DNA of 64,000 bases, taken from Mangrovimonas cancribranchiae (lineage in GTDB: Bacteria > Bacteroidota > Bacteroidia > Flavobacteriales > Flavobacteriaceae). This document shows, piece after piece, positions 17,193 to 24,744 of this stretch. The stretch is taken from NCBI RefSeq assembly GCF_037126245.1, contig NZ_CP136925.1, positions 2,000,001 to 2,064,000 on the forward strand. The letters are read 5' to 3'. Position numbers and translations under genes: made by a program. Every line of letters starts with the position of its first letter. The stretch's first letter is position 1. A model generated the notes under the pieces. The model searched no databases. It was not told the origin of the DNA and saw nothing but the letters and a program-made list of their open reading frames with translations.

Positions 17193-17596
17193 ATTTTACA
17201 TTTTCGTGGTTAAATCTTAGTTTTTGTTGTTTTTATACTTGCCGTAAATATTGCTACAAGTTCATTGCATTCGTTAATTATTAAGGTAAATGATTCCTTA
17301 TTTTTGATTAAATCAGATTTTTCAATTATTTGTAAATTAACTTGAGACTCTCTTAACTCTTTTAGGCAAACTTTCATCTTATGTACAAAATCTTTTTTCG
17401 ATTCAGCACTTTGGGCTTCTCCATAATTTAATGCCGATGATGTCACCGAACGTATCAATTGTTTTAATAAATGTTGTGACGCAAAGTTGTTTTTAAATAT
17501 ATCTACATTAGAAATCAATAATGCAGAAAATTCAACCAACCGCTGTTGCAAATTATATTTATTGTCACTTTTCACTTTATTATTTTACATTTTTCG
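17193..17596. mobile_element. Candidate insertion carrying the second four-helix-bundle gene
   Basis: The gene is bracketed by direct repeats ATTTTACATTTTCG (17193-17206) and ATTTTACATTTTTCG (17582-17596), which differ by one T. With the tandem repeat next to it, this looks like an insertion between paaJ and paaI. Boundaries are tentative. Confidence 0.35.
17210..17575 (-). CDS. Four-helix-bundle (S23/IVP family) protein, second copy
   Basis: 121 residues, all helical: NLQQRLVEFSALLISNVDIF, HLLKQLIRSVTSSALNYGEAQSAESKKDFVHKMKVCLKELRESQ and a C-terminal NECNELVAIFTASIKTTKTK. This pattern belongs to the same family as the gene at 9863-10228, although the two are strongly diverged. No catalytic residues are visible. 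It breaks the otherwise tight spacing of the paa operon and is flanked by repeats, so it is probably a passenger rather than a pathway gene. Confidence 0.8.
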   Translation of the reverse strand: MKSDNKYNLQQRLVEFSALLISNVDIFKNNFASQHLLKQLIRSVTSSALNYGEAQSAESKKDFVHKMKVCLKELRESQVNLQIIEKSDLIKNKESFTLIINECNELVAIFTASIKTTKTKI

Positions 17597-17599
17597 GTT

Positions 17600-18007
17600 T
17601 TATATTTTCCAATCTTTTTGTGTACGATAAACCACACCCTTAAAAAGTGCCACAAGTTCATCGCCTCGTTTTACTTCTATGATATTAAATCCTAGTTTGT
17701 TTTTTACGTTTTCTATAACCGATTCGGCTACTAAATAATCGCCTTCTTCTAATGCTTCAATGTGATTAATACTCGTTTCTATGGAAACTGCAAATTTACC
17801 GTGCGTATTGGCTGCAAACCCAAAAGCGGTGTCTGCCAATGCATAGCTGATGCCGCCGTGAGCTTTTCCCATACTATTGAGCATTTCCTTGCGAACTGTC
17901 ATCGCCACACGACAACGACCAATTTCGCATTCTAAAATTTCGATACCCAACCACGTACTAAACGGGTCGAGTGATAACATTTTATGTGGTATTTGCTCAC
18001 CTTTCAA
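17600..18007 (-). CDS. paaI: Hotdog-fold acyl-CoA thioesterase PaaI
   Basis: 135 residues, hotdog fold. The signature MGKAHGGISYALADTAFGFAANTHG contains the HGG motif and the catalytic Asp region of PaaI. It hydrolyses hydroxyphenylacetyl-CoA and similar CoA esters, releasing CoA trapped in dead-end intermediates. N-terminal MLSLDPFSTWLGIEILECEIGRC is the usual start strand and helix. It is separated by 6 bp from the membrane-protein gene upstream. Confidence 0.9.
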   Translation of the reverse strand: MKGEQIPHKMLSLDPFSTWLGIEILECEIGRCRVAMTVRKEMLNSMGKAHGGISYALADTAFGFAANTHGKFAVSIETSINHIEALEEGDYLVAESVIENVKNKLGFNIIEVKRGDELVALFKGVVYRTQKDWKI

Positions 18008-18013
18008 AATCTA

Positions 18014-18424
18014 TTATTTTTTTACTACTAACTTATGCCCTAACCAAGCCATTGGAATATAGGCTACTGCCAAATCTAAAACAATAAACCAGGTTGGTGC
18101 TGGAATCATAAATGCTGCTGAAATACCTCCTAATAAAAAGAATACTCCTATAAACATTGCATAAGCAAATTTGCTTTTCGCAACTATTTTTGCTGTAATC
18201 AATGCACCTACCAACGTCCCTATGGCGTGTGCCAAAAATGGCATAATGTAATGTTTAGCTTCCAACACATCTGCTGCGGCTTTTATGCCTTCGGCAGTGG
18301 TTAAATCGGTTCCTTCTGGTGGTGGAATAATGGAACCACTAATGGTTATAATTCCCATATTGACTATTCCGCCAATAACTATTCCTGCTACTATAGCGAG
18401 AATATTTCTTAGTGTTGTGTTCAT
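18014..18424 (-). CDS. Uncharacterised four-helix membrane protein in the paa operon
   Basis: 136 residues with four hydrophobic segments, at about 8-30, 61-82, 86-108 and 110-130. A soluble loop after the first (IPPPEGTDLTTAEGIKAAADVL) links to the helix ending in HYIMPFLAHAIGTLVGALITAKIVAK. No family name comes to mind beyond conserved flavobacterial membrane protein. It lies 6 bp from paaI and 16 bp from the dehydrogenase gene, so it is cotranscribed with the pathway. A transport or membrane-integrity role is only a guess. Confidence 0.7.
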   Translation of the reverse strand: MNTTLRNILAIVAGIVIGGIVNMGIITISGSIIPPPEGTDLTTAEGIKAAADVLEAKHYIMPFLAHAIGTLVGALITAKIVAKSKFAYAMFIGVFFLLGGISAAFMIPAPTWFIVLDLAVAYIPMAWLGHKLVVKK

Positions 18425-18440
18425 ATTTGGTTAGGTTTGG

Positions 18441-19616
18441 TTAGTAAAACGTTCTATTGTCTTTATTCATTTTTCGTAATAATGGGCTACAACGGTAACG
18501 ATCTTCGTGGTATTCATCATACAACTCGTCTAGTTTTGTGACGCACCAATCGATGCCTTTTTCGTCTGCCCAAGCCAAAAGACCTTTTGGATAATTAACA
18601 CCTTTGGTCATCGCGTTATCAATATCTTCTGCTGAAGCAATGTTTAAAAATAAAGCATCAGCGGCTTCGTTTATGAGCATTACTAAAACACGGTTGAATA
18701 TTTGTTGCGGTACTTCTTTATGAGATTCTGAATCAAGTTCAGAATGACAAATACTTATTTTTTTACCATTATCGTCATAATCATAATACCCTTTCCCTGA
18801 TTTTCTTCCAAAATATCCTGCTTCACTCAAGCGTTTTTGTGTGAAACTTGGCTTGTAACGTGGGTCGAAATAGAAGGCTGCAAACACGGTTTCTGTTACG
18901 GTATAATTGACATCGTTTCCGATGAAATCCATTAATTCGAATGGCCCCATTCTAAATCCTCCAACATCTTTCATCGCGGCATCTATTTCAGAAAATGAGG
19001 CGATGCCTTCTTCATAAATTCGTAAAGCTTCACCATAGAATGGGCGCGCTACACGATTTACAATAAAGCCTGGCGTGTCTTTGGCTACAGCTACTGTTTT
19101 TTTCCAACTTTTTATAGTTTCAACTGATTTAGTTAAAACTGCTTTTGATGTTTGCACGGCTGGAATAACCTCAACCAGTTTCATTAACGGTGCTGGATTA
19201 AAAAAGTGAATACCCACACAACGTTCTGGTTTTTGCAAGGATGATGCTATGGATGCTATTGATAAACTTGAGGTATTTGAAGCTATAATGCAATTGTCTG
19301 ACACGTAACTTTCCAACTCTAAAAACACCTTCTTTTTTATGTCTAGATTTTCAACAATTGCTTCGATAGTTAAGTTTGAATCTGACAAATCTTTTAAGTT
19401 ATTTACATAAGAGATGTTATTCTGAATTCGCGTCTTTTCTTCAGCATCTATTCGCCCTTTTTCGATAAGACGATTTAATATTTTTTCCAAGTTAGCTTTG
19501 GCTTTGTCTAAAGCCACTTGATTGGTATCGTATAATTTTACAGCACAACCAGAAGTTGCTGCTACTTGAGCAATACCACTTCCCATTGTTCCAGATCCTA
19601 TTATTCCTACGTTCAT
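18441..19616 (-). CDS. paaH: 3-hydroxyacyl-CoA dehydrogenase (PaaH step)
   Basis: 391 residues. The N-terminal NAD-binding domain starts MNVGIIGSGTMGSGIAQ, and the catalytic His region is ERCVGIHFFNPAPLMKLVEV. The first C-terminal domain runs to ~280 (TPGFIVNRVARPFYGEALRI...GRKSGKGYYDYDDNGKK). A second one begins after ~302 (IFNRVLVMLINEAADALFLNIASAEDIDNAM). It oxidises 3-hydroxyadipyl-CoA to 3-oxoadipyl-CoA. The joint between the two C-terminal domains (~289-299, CHSELDSESHK) is the in-frame translation of an inserted palindromic repeat. Confidence 0.9.
   Translation of the reverse strand: MNVGIIGSGTMGSGIAQVAATSGCAVKLYDTNQVALDKAKANLEKILNRLIEKGRIDAEEKTRIQNNISYVNNLKDLSDSNLTIEAIVENLDIKKKVFLELESYVSDNCIIASNTSSLSIASIASSLQKPERCVGIHFFNPAPLMKLVEVIPAVQTSKAVLTKSVETIKSWKKTVAVAKDTPGFIVNRVARPFYGEALRIYEEGIASFSEIDAAMKDVGGFRMGPFELMDFIGNDVNYTVTETVFAAFYFDPRYKPSFTQKRLSEAGYFGRKSGKGYYDYDDNGKKISICHSELDSESHKEVPQQIFNRVLVMLINEAADALFLNIASAEDIDNAMTKGVNYPKGLLAWADEKGIDWCVTKLDELYDEYHEDRYRCSPLLRKMNKDNRTFY
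18721..18750. repeat. Palindrome, class B, translated inside paaH
   Basis: TGAGATTCTGAATCAAGTTC then AGAATGACAA. It is the class B type (arms TTCTGAA/TTCAGAA, ending TGACA), read on the minus strand as CHSELDSESHK. The length keeps the frame. Confidence 0.8.
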
Positions 19617-19647
19617 AAAAGTTCTTCGGTTAATTATTTGCTATTCT

Positions 19648-20433
19648 TTACTTTCCTTTAAAAGTTGGTTTACGTTTTTCTACAAAAGCTGAAACTCCTT
19701 CTTCGTAATCTTCAGTTTGAGCTGCTTCGATTTGTAATTTGGATTCTAAGGCTAGTTGTTGGTCTAGATTATTCGTCAACGATTGATTGAACGCCTCCTT
19801 AATTTTCCCTAGTGCCAAAGTTGGCATATTGGCCAGTTTTAAGGCTAGTTTATTGACTTCTTCTTCAAAATTTTCTAATGGTAGCACTTTGTAAATCATC
19901 CCCAAGCGTTCGGCTTCTTCGGCAGACACTTTATCGCCTAGCATCGCCAATGCCGATGCTTTTTGAAAACCAATTAATCGAGGTAAAAAGAACGTTCCTG
20001 CGCTATCAGGTATTAAACCTATTAAACTAAATGCTTGAATAAAACTTACTTTTTCGTGTGCTATAACCACATCGCAAGCCAAAGCAATGTTGGCACCAGC
20101 TCCTGCCGCAACACCATTAACAGCACCAATAATTGGTTTTTTAATAGTTCTAATTCTCGTAATAATGGGATTGTAGTGTTCTTCTAATATTTTTTTAAAG
20201 CCTGGATTTAATTCTGGTGAAGTCACTTCCTTTAAATCTTGACCAGCACAAAAGGCTTTGCCATTACCCGTTAGAACGATTGCTCTTACCTCATCGTTAG
20301 TTTCGCAGTCATCAAATATCTTCTGAAGACGTAACGCCATTTCGCGATTGAAGCTATTAAACACTTCTGGTCGGTTTAACGAAATGTACGCAATATTGTT
20401 TTCAATTTTTAATTCAATTGAAGTGTTGCTCAT
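19648..20433 (-). CDS. paaG: Ring-1,2-epoxyphenylacetyl-CoA isomerase
   Basis: 261 residues, crotonase fold. GNGKAFCAGQDLKEV and AVNGVAAGAGANIALACDVVIA form the oxyanion hole. The PaaG-type motif SLIGLIPDSAGTFFLPRLIG carries the Asp characteristic of this isomerase. The C-terminus (AFVEKRKPTFKGK) is typical. It turns the epoxide made by PaaABCE into oxepin-CoA. The gene begins a short gap, with two palindromic repeats, after paaD. Confidence 0.9.
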   Translation of the reverse strand: MSNTSIELKIENNIAYISLNRPEVFNSFNREMALRLQKIFDDCETNDEVRAIVLTGNGKAFCAGQDLKEVTSPELNPGFKKILEEHYNPIITRIRTIKKPIIGAVNGVAAGAGANIALACDVVIAHEKVSFIQAFSLIGLIPDSAGTFFLPRLIGFQKASALAMLGDKVSAEEAERLGMIYKVLPLENFEEEVNKLALKLANMPTLALGKIKEAFNQSLTNNLDQQLALESKLQIEAAQTEDYEEGVSAFVEKRKPTFKGK

Positions 20434-20454
20434 ACCTATGTATTGTTTTATTTA

Positions 20455-20480
20455 GATTCCGTATCGCGTACGGAATAACA
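20455..20480. repeat. Palindrome, class D
   Basis: GATTCCGTATCGCGTACGGA continuing ATAACA: arms ATTCCGTA/TACGGAAT. It is in the paaD-paaG gap, 30 bp from a class B copy. Confidence 0.75.
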
Positions 20481-20510
20481 AATCCTTTTTTATTTACTCA
20501 TTTTATTTAA

Positions 20511-20539
20511 TGAGACCCTGAAGCAAGTTCAGGGTGACA
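20511..20539. repeat. Palindrome, class B
   Basis: TGAGACCCTGAAGCAAGTTC continuing AGGGTGACA: arms CCCTGAA/TTCAGGG. It is the same family as the copy inside paaH. A second small palindrome (TGACAG/CTGTCA) runs into the paaD stop. Confidence 0.8.
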
Positions 20540-20547
20540 GTTTACTG

Positions 20548-21048
20548 TCATTTCAAACATTTAAAATAATCGAATGGTTCTTGGCAATCGTTGCATTTAA
20601 ATTGTGCCTTACAAGCCGTTGAACCAAACTGACTAATCATTGTTGTATTTTTGCTTCCGCATTGCGGACATTTTACTAATTGCTTTCCTTCTAACAACAC
20701 CGATTTATCTGTCTCGGCATCTAAAGGTGCTGCAATACCATAATCTTCTAGTGCTTGTCGGCCTTTTGGTGTAATCCAATCGGTTGTCCAAGCGGGATGA
20801 AGAATTAAATCTACTTCGGCTTTATATCCTGCTTTTTTTAAAGCGCTTTTAATATCATCGCCTATAACATCCATCGCAGGACAACCGCTATAAGTTGGTG
20901 TAATTTTAATTTTTACAGTATCTCCTTCAATTACAGCAGAACGCACAACACCCATATCCATAATGGAAAGCACTGGGATTTCAGGGTCCGAAATTTGCTC
21001 CAAAATTGGAATAAGTTTGTCGTTTATATTTTGCTGTGTTGTTGTCAT
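20548..21048 (-). CDS. paaD: Phenylacetyl-CoA epoxidase maturation subunit PaaD
   Basis: 166 residues. The N-terminal DUF59/MIP18-like domain (ISDPEIPVLSIMDMGVVRSAVI...TPTYSGCPAMDVI) is typical of iron-sulphur assembly factors. The C-terminal zinc-ribbon tail has CPQCGSKNTT...CNDCQEPFDYFKC. PaaD is required for epoxidase activity, probably for metal or cluster loading. It lies directly downstream of paaC in the usual paaABCD order. Confidence 0.92.
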   Translation of the reverse strand: MTTTQQNINDKLIPILEQISDPEIPVLSIMDMGVVRSAVIEGDTVKIKITPTYSGCPAMDVIGDDIKSALKKAGYKAEVDLILHPAWTTDWITPKGRQALEDYGIAAPLDAETDKSVLLEGKQLVKCPQCGSKNTTMISQFGSTACKAQFKCNDCQEPFDYFKCLK

Positions 21049-21060
21049 AGTTTATAATAA

Positions 21061-21081
21061 GATTCCTGCCTTCGCAGGAAT
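21061..21081. repeat. Palindrome, class A
   Basis: GATTCCTGCCTTCGCAGGAA plus T. It is identical in its core to the left end of the GIY-YIG unit, and sits between paaC and paaD, abutting the paaC stop. Confidence 0.85.
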
Positions 21082-21082
21082 G

Positions 21083-21838
21083 TTACCATTCCATATTGGG
21101 ATAGGTGCGCTGCATATACTGTAAATCTGCAAGCAAATACCCCATATGCTCGGTATGAATGCCTTGCTTTCCTCCTTTTTGAAAATATTTGCTTTCTGGC
21201 ACACTCAACGTTGCTTCTTCTAAAACTGCGTTTACTTCTTCGTAATAAGCATCTTTTAATTTAGCGACATCCACTCCAACGCCTTCAGCAACCATAGCTT
21301 TATCAGCTTCGGTTTGATGAAATAATTCATCGGTGTATGTCCATAAATCGTTAATAGCTGTTTGAATGCGATTATGACTTTCTTCGGTTCCATCGCCTAA
21401 ACGTTTTATCCAATCGGATGAGAAACGCTTGTGATAACTCACTTCTTTGATGGACTTTTTTGCAATAGCCGATAAGTTTAAATCGGTGCTTTTTTCCAAT
21501 TCGGTTAGCATTAAAAAATGATATACATCGAATAAGAATTGTCTTGCCATTGTATATCCAAAATCGGTATTTGGCTGTTCTACCAAAAGCACATTGACAT
21601 ACTCACGTTCTTTACGAAGCATTGCGATATCGTCTTCGGTTCTACCGTCGCCTGCTATTTTTGCTGCATACTGATAGTAACTGCGTACTTGCCCCAATAA
21701 ATCCAAAGACATATTGGTGCACGCAATATCTATTTCCAAACTTGGTCCGTGACCGCAAAGCTCTCCTAATCTCTGACCTAGGATTAGGCTGTTGTCTGCG
21801 ATGCCAAGTATGTAGTTGTATAAATTTTTGTTTTTCAT
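21083..21838 (-). CDS. paaC: Phenylacetyl-CoA epoxidase structural subunit PaaC
   Basis: 251 residues, ferritin-like helical protein: YILGIADNSLILGQRLGELCGHGPSLEIDIACTNMSLDLLGQVRSYY, DFGYTMARQFLFDVYHFLML and KEVSYHKRFSSDWIKRLGDGTEESHNR. It forms the heteromeric core with PaaA and lacks a complete di-iron site in the characterised family. The class A palindrome follows its stop within 2 bp. Confidence 0.92.
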   Translation of the reverse strand: MKNKNLYNYILGIADNSLILGQRLGELCGHGPSLEIDIACTNMSLDLLGQVRSYYQYAAKIAGDGRTEDDIAMLRKEREYVNVLLVEQPNTDFGYTMARQFLFDVYHFLMLTELEKSTDLNLSAIAKKSIKEVSYHKRFSSDWIKRLGDGTEESHNRIQTAINDLWTYTDELFHQTEADKAMVAEGVGVDVAKLKDAYYEEVNAVLEEATLSVPESKYFQKGGKQGIHTEHMGYLLADLQYMQRTYPNMEW

Positions 21839-21851
21839 TATTTCTCAAATT

Positions 21852-21880
21852 CAGACCTTTCGACTGCGCTCAAGGTGACA
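21852..21880. repeat. Palindrome, class C
   Basis: CAGACCTTTCGACTGCGCTC continuing AAGGTGACA. It is the class C type, found also inside the E2 linker, and lies in the paaB-paaC gap. Confidence 0.7.
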
Positions 21881-21896
21881 TTTAACTTCAATAAAT

Positions 21897-21926
21897 GAAA
21901 TCCTGAAACAAGTTCAGGATGACAAA
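21897..21926. repeat. Palindrome, class B
   Basis: GAAATCCTGAAACAAGTTCA then GGATGACAAA: arms ATCCTGAA/TTCAGGAT. It lies 16 bp from the class C copy, so the two form a pair in the paaB-paaC gap. Confidence 0.8.
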
Positions 21927-21940
21927 ACTTCGTTTTCTTT

Positions 21941-22231
21941 CTACATATGTTTTACATCATCTGGCAAATCGTAAAACGTTGGATGACGATAGATTTTGTC
22001 TTGAGCTGGCTCAAATAATTCACCGTTATGCTCTGGATTGGATGCTGTTATATGTTTGGATTCTACAACCCAAATACTCACACCTTCGTTTCTTCTAGTA
22101 TAGACATCTCGTGCATTTTCTAAGGCCATTTCTGCATCTGCTGCGTGAAGGCTACCAAAATGACGGTGTTCTAATCCGTTTTTACTTCTTACAAAAACCT
22201 CCCAAAGAGGCCAATTCTTTTTGTTTGACAT
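21941..22231 (-). CDS. paaB: Phenylacetyl-CoA epoxidase subunit PaaB
   Basis: 96 residues, the usual PaaB length: WPLWEVFVRSKNGLEHRHFGSLHAADAEMALENARDVYTRRNEGVSIWVV, ending DLPDDVKHM. It is a small bridging subunit of the PaaABCE epoxidase that links PaaAC units. It is separated from paaA by an unusually long, hairpin-rich gap of 279 bp. Confidence 0.92.
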   Translation of the reverse strand: MSNKKNWPLWEVFVRSKNGLEHRHFGSLHAADAEMALENARDVYTRRNEGVSIWVVESKHITASNPEHNGELFEPAQDKIYRHPTFYDLPDDVKHM

Positions 22232-22238
22232 AATTTGT

Positions 22239-22258
22239 ATGCCTGCGAAAGCAGGTAT
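22239..22258. repeat. Palindrome, class A
   Basis: ATGCCTGCGAAAGCAGGTAT: stem CCTGC/GCAGG with flanking pairs. It lies just upstream of the paaB start. Confidence 0.75.
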
Positions 22259-22293
22259 CTTATTATTTATACTTCTATTTTATTTATTCTTAC

Positions 22294-22511
22294 GTTCATT
22301 TTGTCTTGAAACAAAACGAACCAAAAATTCAAGTTGAAATGAGGAATTTTTCAATCTTGCTCTACAGATTGAAAACCTTAAAATGAAATCTAAATTTCTT
22401 CCAAGGCTTCAGAAATTTTTAACGATTTCATTTTCTTATTCTGCATTTCAACGTGCTGACATTCTGCCAACGTATTCTAAAAACCAATAAATACGTTTCA
22501 TTTTTATTGAT
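22294..22511. other. Multi-hairpin structured region between paaA and paaB
   Basis: Consecutive inverted repeats fill the gap. GTTC..TTTTGT pairs with ACAAAA..GAAC (22294-22321). An outer arm GTTGAAATG (22333-22341) pairs with CATTTCAAC (22444-22452). This arm encloses two perfect stems, TTTTCAATCT/AGATTGAAAA (22348-22375) and AAAATGAAATC/GATTTCATTTT (22380-22434), the second with an inner stem. CAATAAA/TTTATTG lies at 22484-22509. In RNA this gives a three-way junction flanked by hairpins. It could be a processing or attenuation structure, or a non-autonomous repeat element. Confidence 0.6.
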
Positions 22512-23467
22512 TAGGAGACCTCTTTTTTCAAAGAGGTTGCTTTCTTTTCTGCGTGAGCCATTGCTGCATCGCGCACCCATTCGCCACTTTCCCAAGCACC
22601 TACTCTGGCTTTCATTCGTTCTTTGTTCATTGGACCGTATCCCTTTACAACTTGCCAAAATTCATCCCAATTAATTTCACCGAAATCATAACTTTTTCGG
22701 TCTTCGTTCCATTTTAAATCTGGATCTGGAATTGTTAATCCTAAAATTTCAGCTTGTGGTACCGTTTGGTCTATAAATTGCTGGCGCAATTCATCGTTTG
22801 TTTTACGCTTCAGTTTCCATTTCATACTTTGTTCGGTATGCGTAGATTCGGCATCGGTTGGACCAAACATCATTAAACTTGGCCACCACCAACGGTTTAA
22901 AGCGTCTTGCGCCAGTTCTTTTTGCTCGGACGTACCTTGGCACAACTTGAGCATAATTTCGTAACCTTGACGCTGATGAAAACTTTCTTCTTTACACACA
23001 CGCACCATTGCTCTGGCATAAGGCCCGAAAGAGGTGTTGCATAACGGCACTTGATTGATAATAGCTGCGCCATCTACCAACCAACCGATAGCTCCCATAT
23101 CGGCCCAAGTTACTGTTGGGTAATTAAAAATGGAAGAATATTTTGCTTTACCTGAATGTAATTGCTCGTATAATTCGTCACGAGAAATCCCTAAGGTTTC
23201 GCAAGCGCTATATAAATATAATCCGTGACCAGCTTCGTCTTGAACTTTTGCCAATAAGGCCACTTTACGACGTAGTGATGGCGCACGAGTTATCCAATTA
23301 CCTTCTGGTAACATCCCAACAATTTCGGAATGTGCATGCTGACTGATTTGCCTTATATGCGTTTTACGATATTTTTCTGGCATCCAGTCTTTAGGCTCAA
23401 TTTTCTCGTCACGTGCAATACGTGCTTCAAATTCTGCTTCTAGGTTTTTTATTTGTTCTTCACTCAT
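22511..23467 (-). CDS. paaA: Phenylacetyl-CoA epoxidase catalytic subunit PaaA
   Basis: 318 residues, ferritin-like di-iron protein. The iron-ligand motifs are visible: [23 protein letters not shown] and [21 protein letters not shown]. The C-terminus [20 protein letters not shown] is typical. PaaA inserts oxygen into the aromatic ring of phenylacetyl-CoA to form the 1,2-epoxide, with electrons from PaaE. The order E-A-B-C-D puts the reductase first. Confidence 0.94.
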   Translation of the reverse strand: MSEEQIKNLEAEFEARIARDEKIEPKDWMPEKYRKTHIRQISQHAHSEIVGMLPEGNWITRAPSLRRKVALLAKVQDEAGHGLYLYSACETLGISRDELYEQLHSGKAKYSSIFNYPTVTWADMGAIGWLVDGAAIINQVPLCNTSFGPYARAMVRVCKEESFHQRQGYEIMLKLCQGTSEQKELAQDALNRWWWPSLMMFGPTDAESTHTEQSMKWKLKRKTNDELRQQFIDQTVPQAEILGLTIPDPDLKWNEDRKSYDFGEINWDEFWQVVKGYGPMNKERMKARVGAWESGEWVRDAAMAHAEKKATSLKKEVS

Positions 23468-23475
23468 CGTTCTTC

Positions 23476-23511
23476 GAAATTGAAATCGAAGTTGAAACCG
23501 AAATCGAAAAC
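23476..23511. repeat. 12-bp imperfect tandem repeat
   Basis: Three units related to GAAATTGAAATC (second GAAGTTGAAACC, third GAAATCGAAAAC) run directly upstream of the paaA start. It is purine-rich on the plus strand; purpose unknown. Confidence 0.65.
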
Positions 23512-23576
23512 TCTTCGATTCTATATAGCTTTAACTTCAATTGAGTTTCTATTTTATTTTTCCTTTTCAATATTAT

Positions 23577-23599
23577 GAGATTCCTGCTTTCGTAGGAAG
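23577..23599. repeat. Palindrome, class A
   Basis: GAGATTCCTGCTTTCGTAGG continuing AAG. It is a slightly diverged class A copy in the paaE-paaA gap, ending at the paaE stop. Confidence 0.75.
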
Positions 23600-23600
23600 T

Positions 23601-24674
23601 TTACACATCAAAATCGACTACCACTTTTTTAGTGGTTGGCACCGATTGACAGCTTAACACATAATGTTGTGCCACTTCATCATCTTCTAAAGCATAGTTG
23701 ATTTTCATTTCAACTTCGCCTTCAACCACCTGACATTTACAGGTACTACAAACACCGCCTTTACAAGCAAATGGCAAATCGGCTCCTGCAGTTAATGCGC
23801 CATCTAATATATTGTCGTCATCTTGCTGCATTGTGAAACGGAATTCTTTTCCGCCATCTATAATAACCACCTCAACACCATCTATTTTTTGTTCTGAAAG
23901 TCGTTCTACGCGTTTTTTATCTTCTTCAGTTAGGCCTTTTACAAATAATTCAAAATGAATTAATTCTTTTGGCAAACCTGCTTCAGCCAGATAGCTACTT
24001 ACGTAATTCACCATGTCTTCTGGACCACACAAAAACACTTCACTAGTATCTGGAATATCAATAAATGTTTTGGTGAGCACATTCATTTTGTCATCATCAA
24101 AACGACCATTAAACAAGTCGATATCACGCTTTTCTTTGGTGAGGAAATAATATATTTCTAATCTTCCAAAGTAGGTGTTTCGTAATTGCTCTAACGCTTC
24201 CTTAAAGATAATGGATTTTGCCGTTTTATTCACATAAAACAACTTACAAGTTGAATTGGGTTCAGCCTCCAAATGCGCTTTTATCATAGACATTATTGGC
24301 GTAATGCCACTTCCTGCAGCAAAAAACAGATAGTTTTTAGCATTTTTAGAATCACATTCTACACCAAAAGTTCCACTTGGTGCCATAACCTCAAGTTCGT
24401 CTCCTGTTTGTAACTCATTGTTTACAAAAGTTGAAAACTTCCCGCCAGGGATTTCCTTTACAGCGACTTTCCATTCGTTTTCAAATGGGCTTGAACATAA
24501 TGAATACGAGCGACGCACATCTTCACCATTAATTATGGTTTTTAAGGTAAGATGTTGTCCTTGCGAAAATTTGAAGTCGCTTTTTAAGTCTTCAGGAATT
24601 TCGAAAGACACTACTGATGTATCTTTGGTTTCCTTGTATATGTCTTTTACTTTTAATTTATAAAATTCAGCCAT
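23601..24674 (-). CDS. paaE: Phenylacetyl-CoA epoxidase reductase PaaE
   Basis: 357 residues. The FAD-binding domain has RRSYSLCSSP. The NAD(P)H-binding domain has FFAAGSGITPIMSMI and VFLCGPEDMV. The C-terminal plant-type 2Fe-2S ferredoxin domain has CKGGVCSTCKCQVVEG and LSCQSVP supplying four cysteine ligands. It passes electrons from NADPH to PaaA. It is the first gene of the operon, and its upstream region carries a promoter element and a perfect palindrome, a likely operator. Confidence 0.94.
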   Translation of the reverse strand: MAEFYKLKVKDIYKETKDTSVVSFEIPEDLKSDFKFSQGQHLTLKTIINGEDVRRSYSLCSSPFENEWKVAVKEIPGGKFSTFVNNELQTGDELEVMAPSGTFGVECDSKNAKNYLFFAAGSGITPIMSMIKAHLEAEPNSTCKLFYVNKTAKSIIFKEALEQLRNTYFGRLEIYYFLTKEKRDIDLFNGRFDDDKMNVLTKTFIDIPDTSEVFLCGPEDMVNYVSSYLAEAGLPKELIHFELFVKGLTEEDKKRVERLSEQKIDGVEVVIIDGGKEFRFTMQQDDDNILDGALTAGADLPFACKGGVCSTCKCQVVEGEVEMKINYALEDDEVAQHYVLSCQSVPTTKKVVVDFDV

Positions 24675-24744
24675 TAACAGTTATAATCTCTTGTATATAC
24701 TTATTTTTTCAACCGAAAACGTTTGCGTTTAGGATTAACAAAAA

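Noticed and set aside
9863-17575. Four-helix-bundle genes as markers of a 23S rRNA intervening sequence
   Set aside because: No rRNA sequence is present near either copy, so they are stand-alone genes.
22428-22658. 76-codon minus-strand ORF overlapping the paaA end
   Set aside because: It shares sequence with paaA in another frame and covers the hairpin region. No family match.
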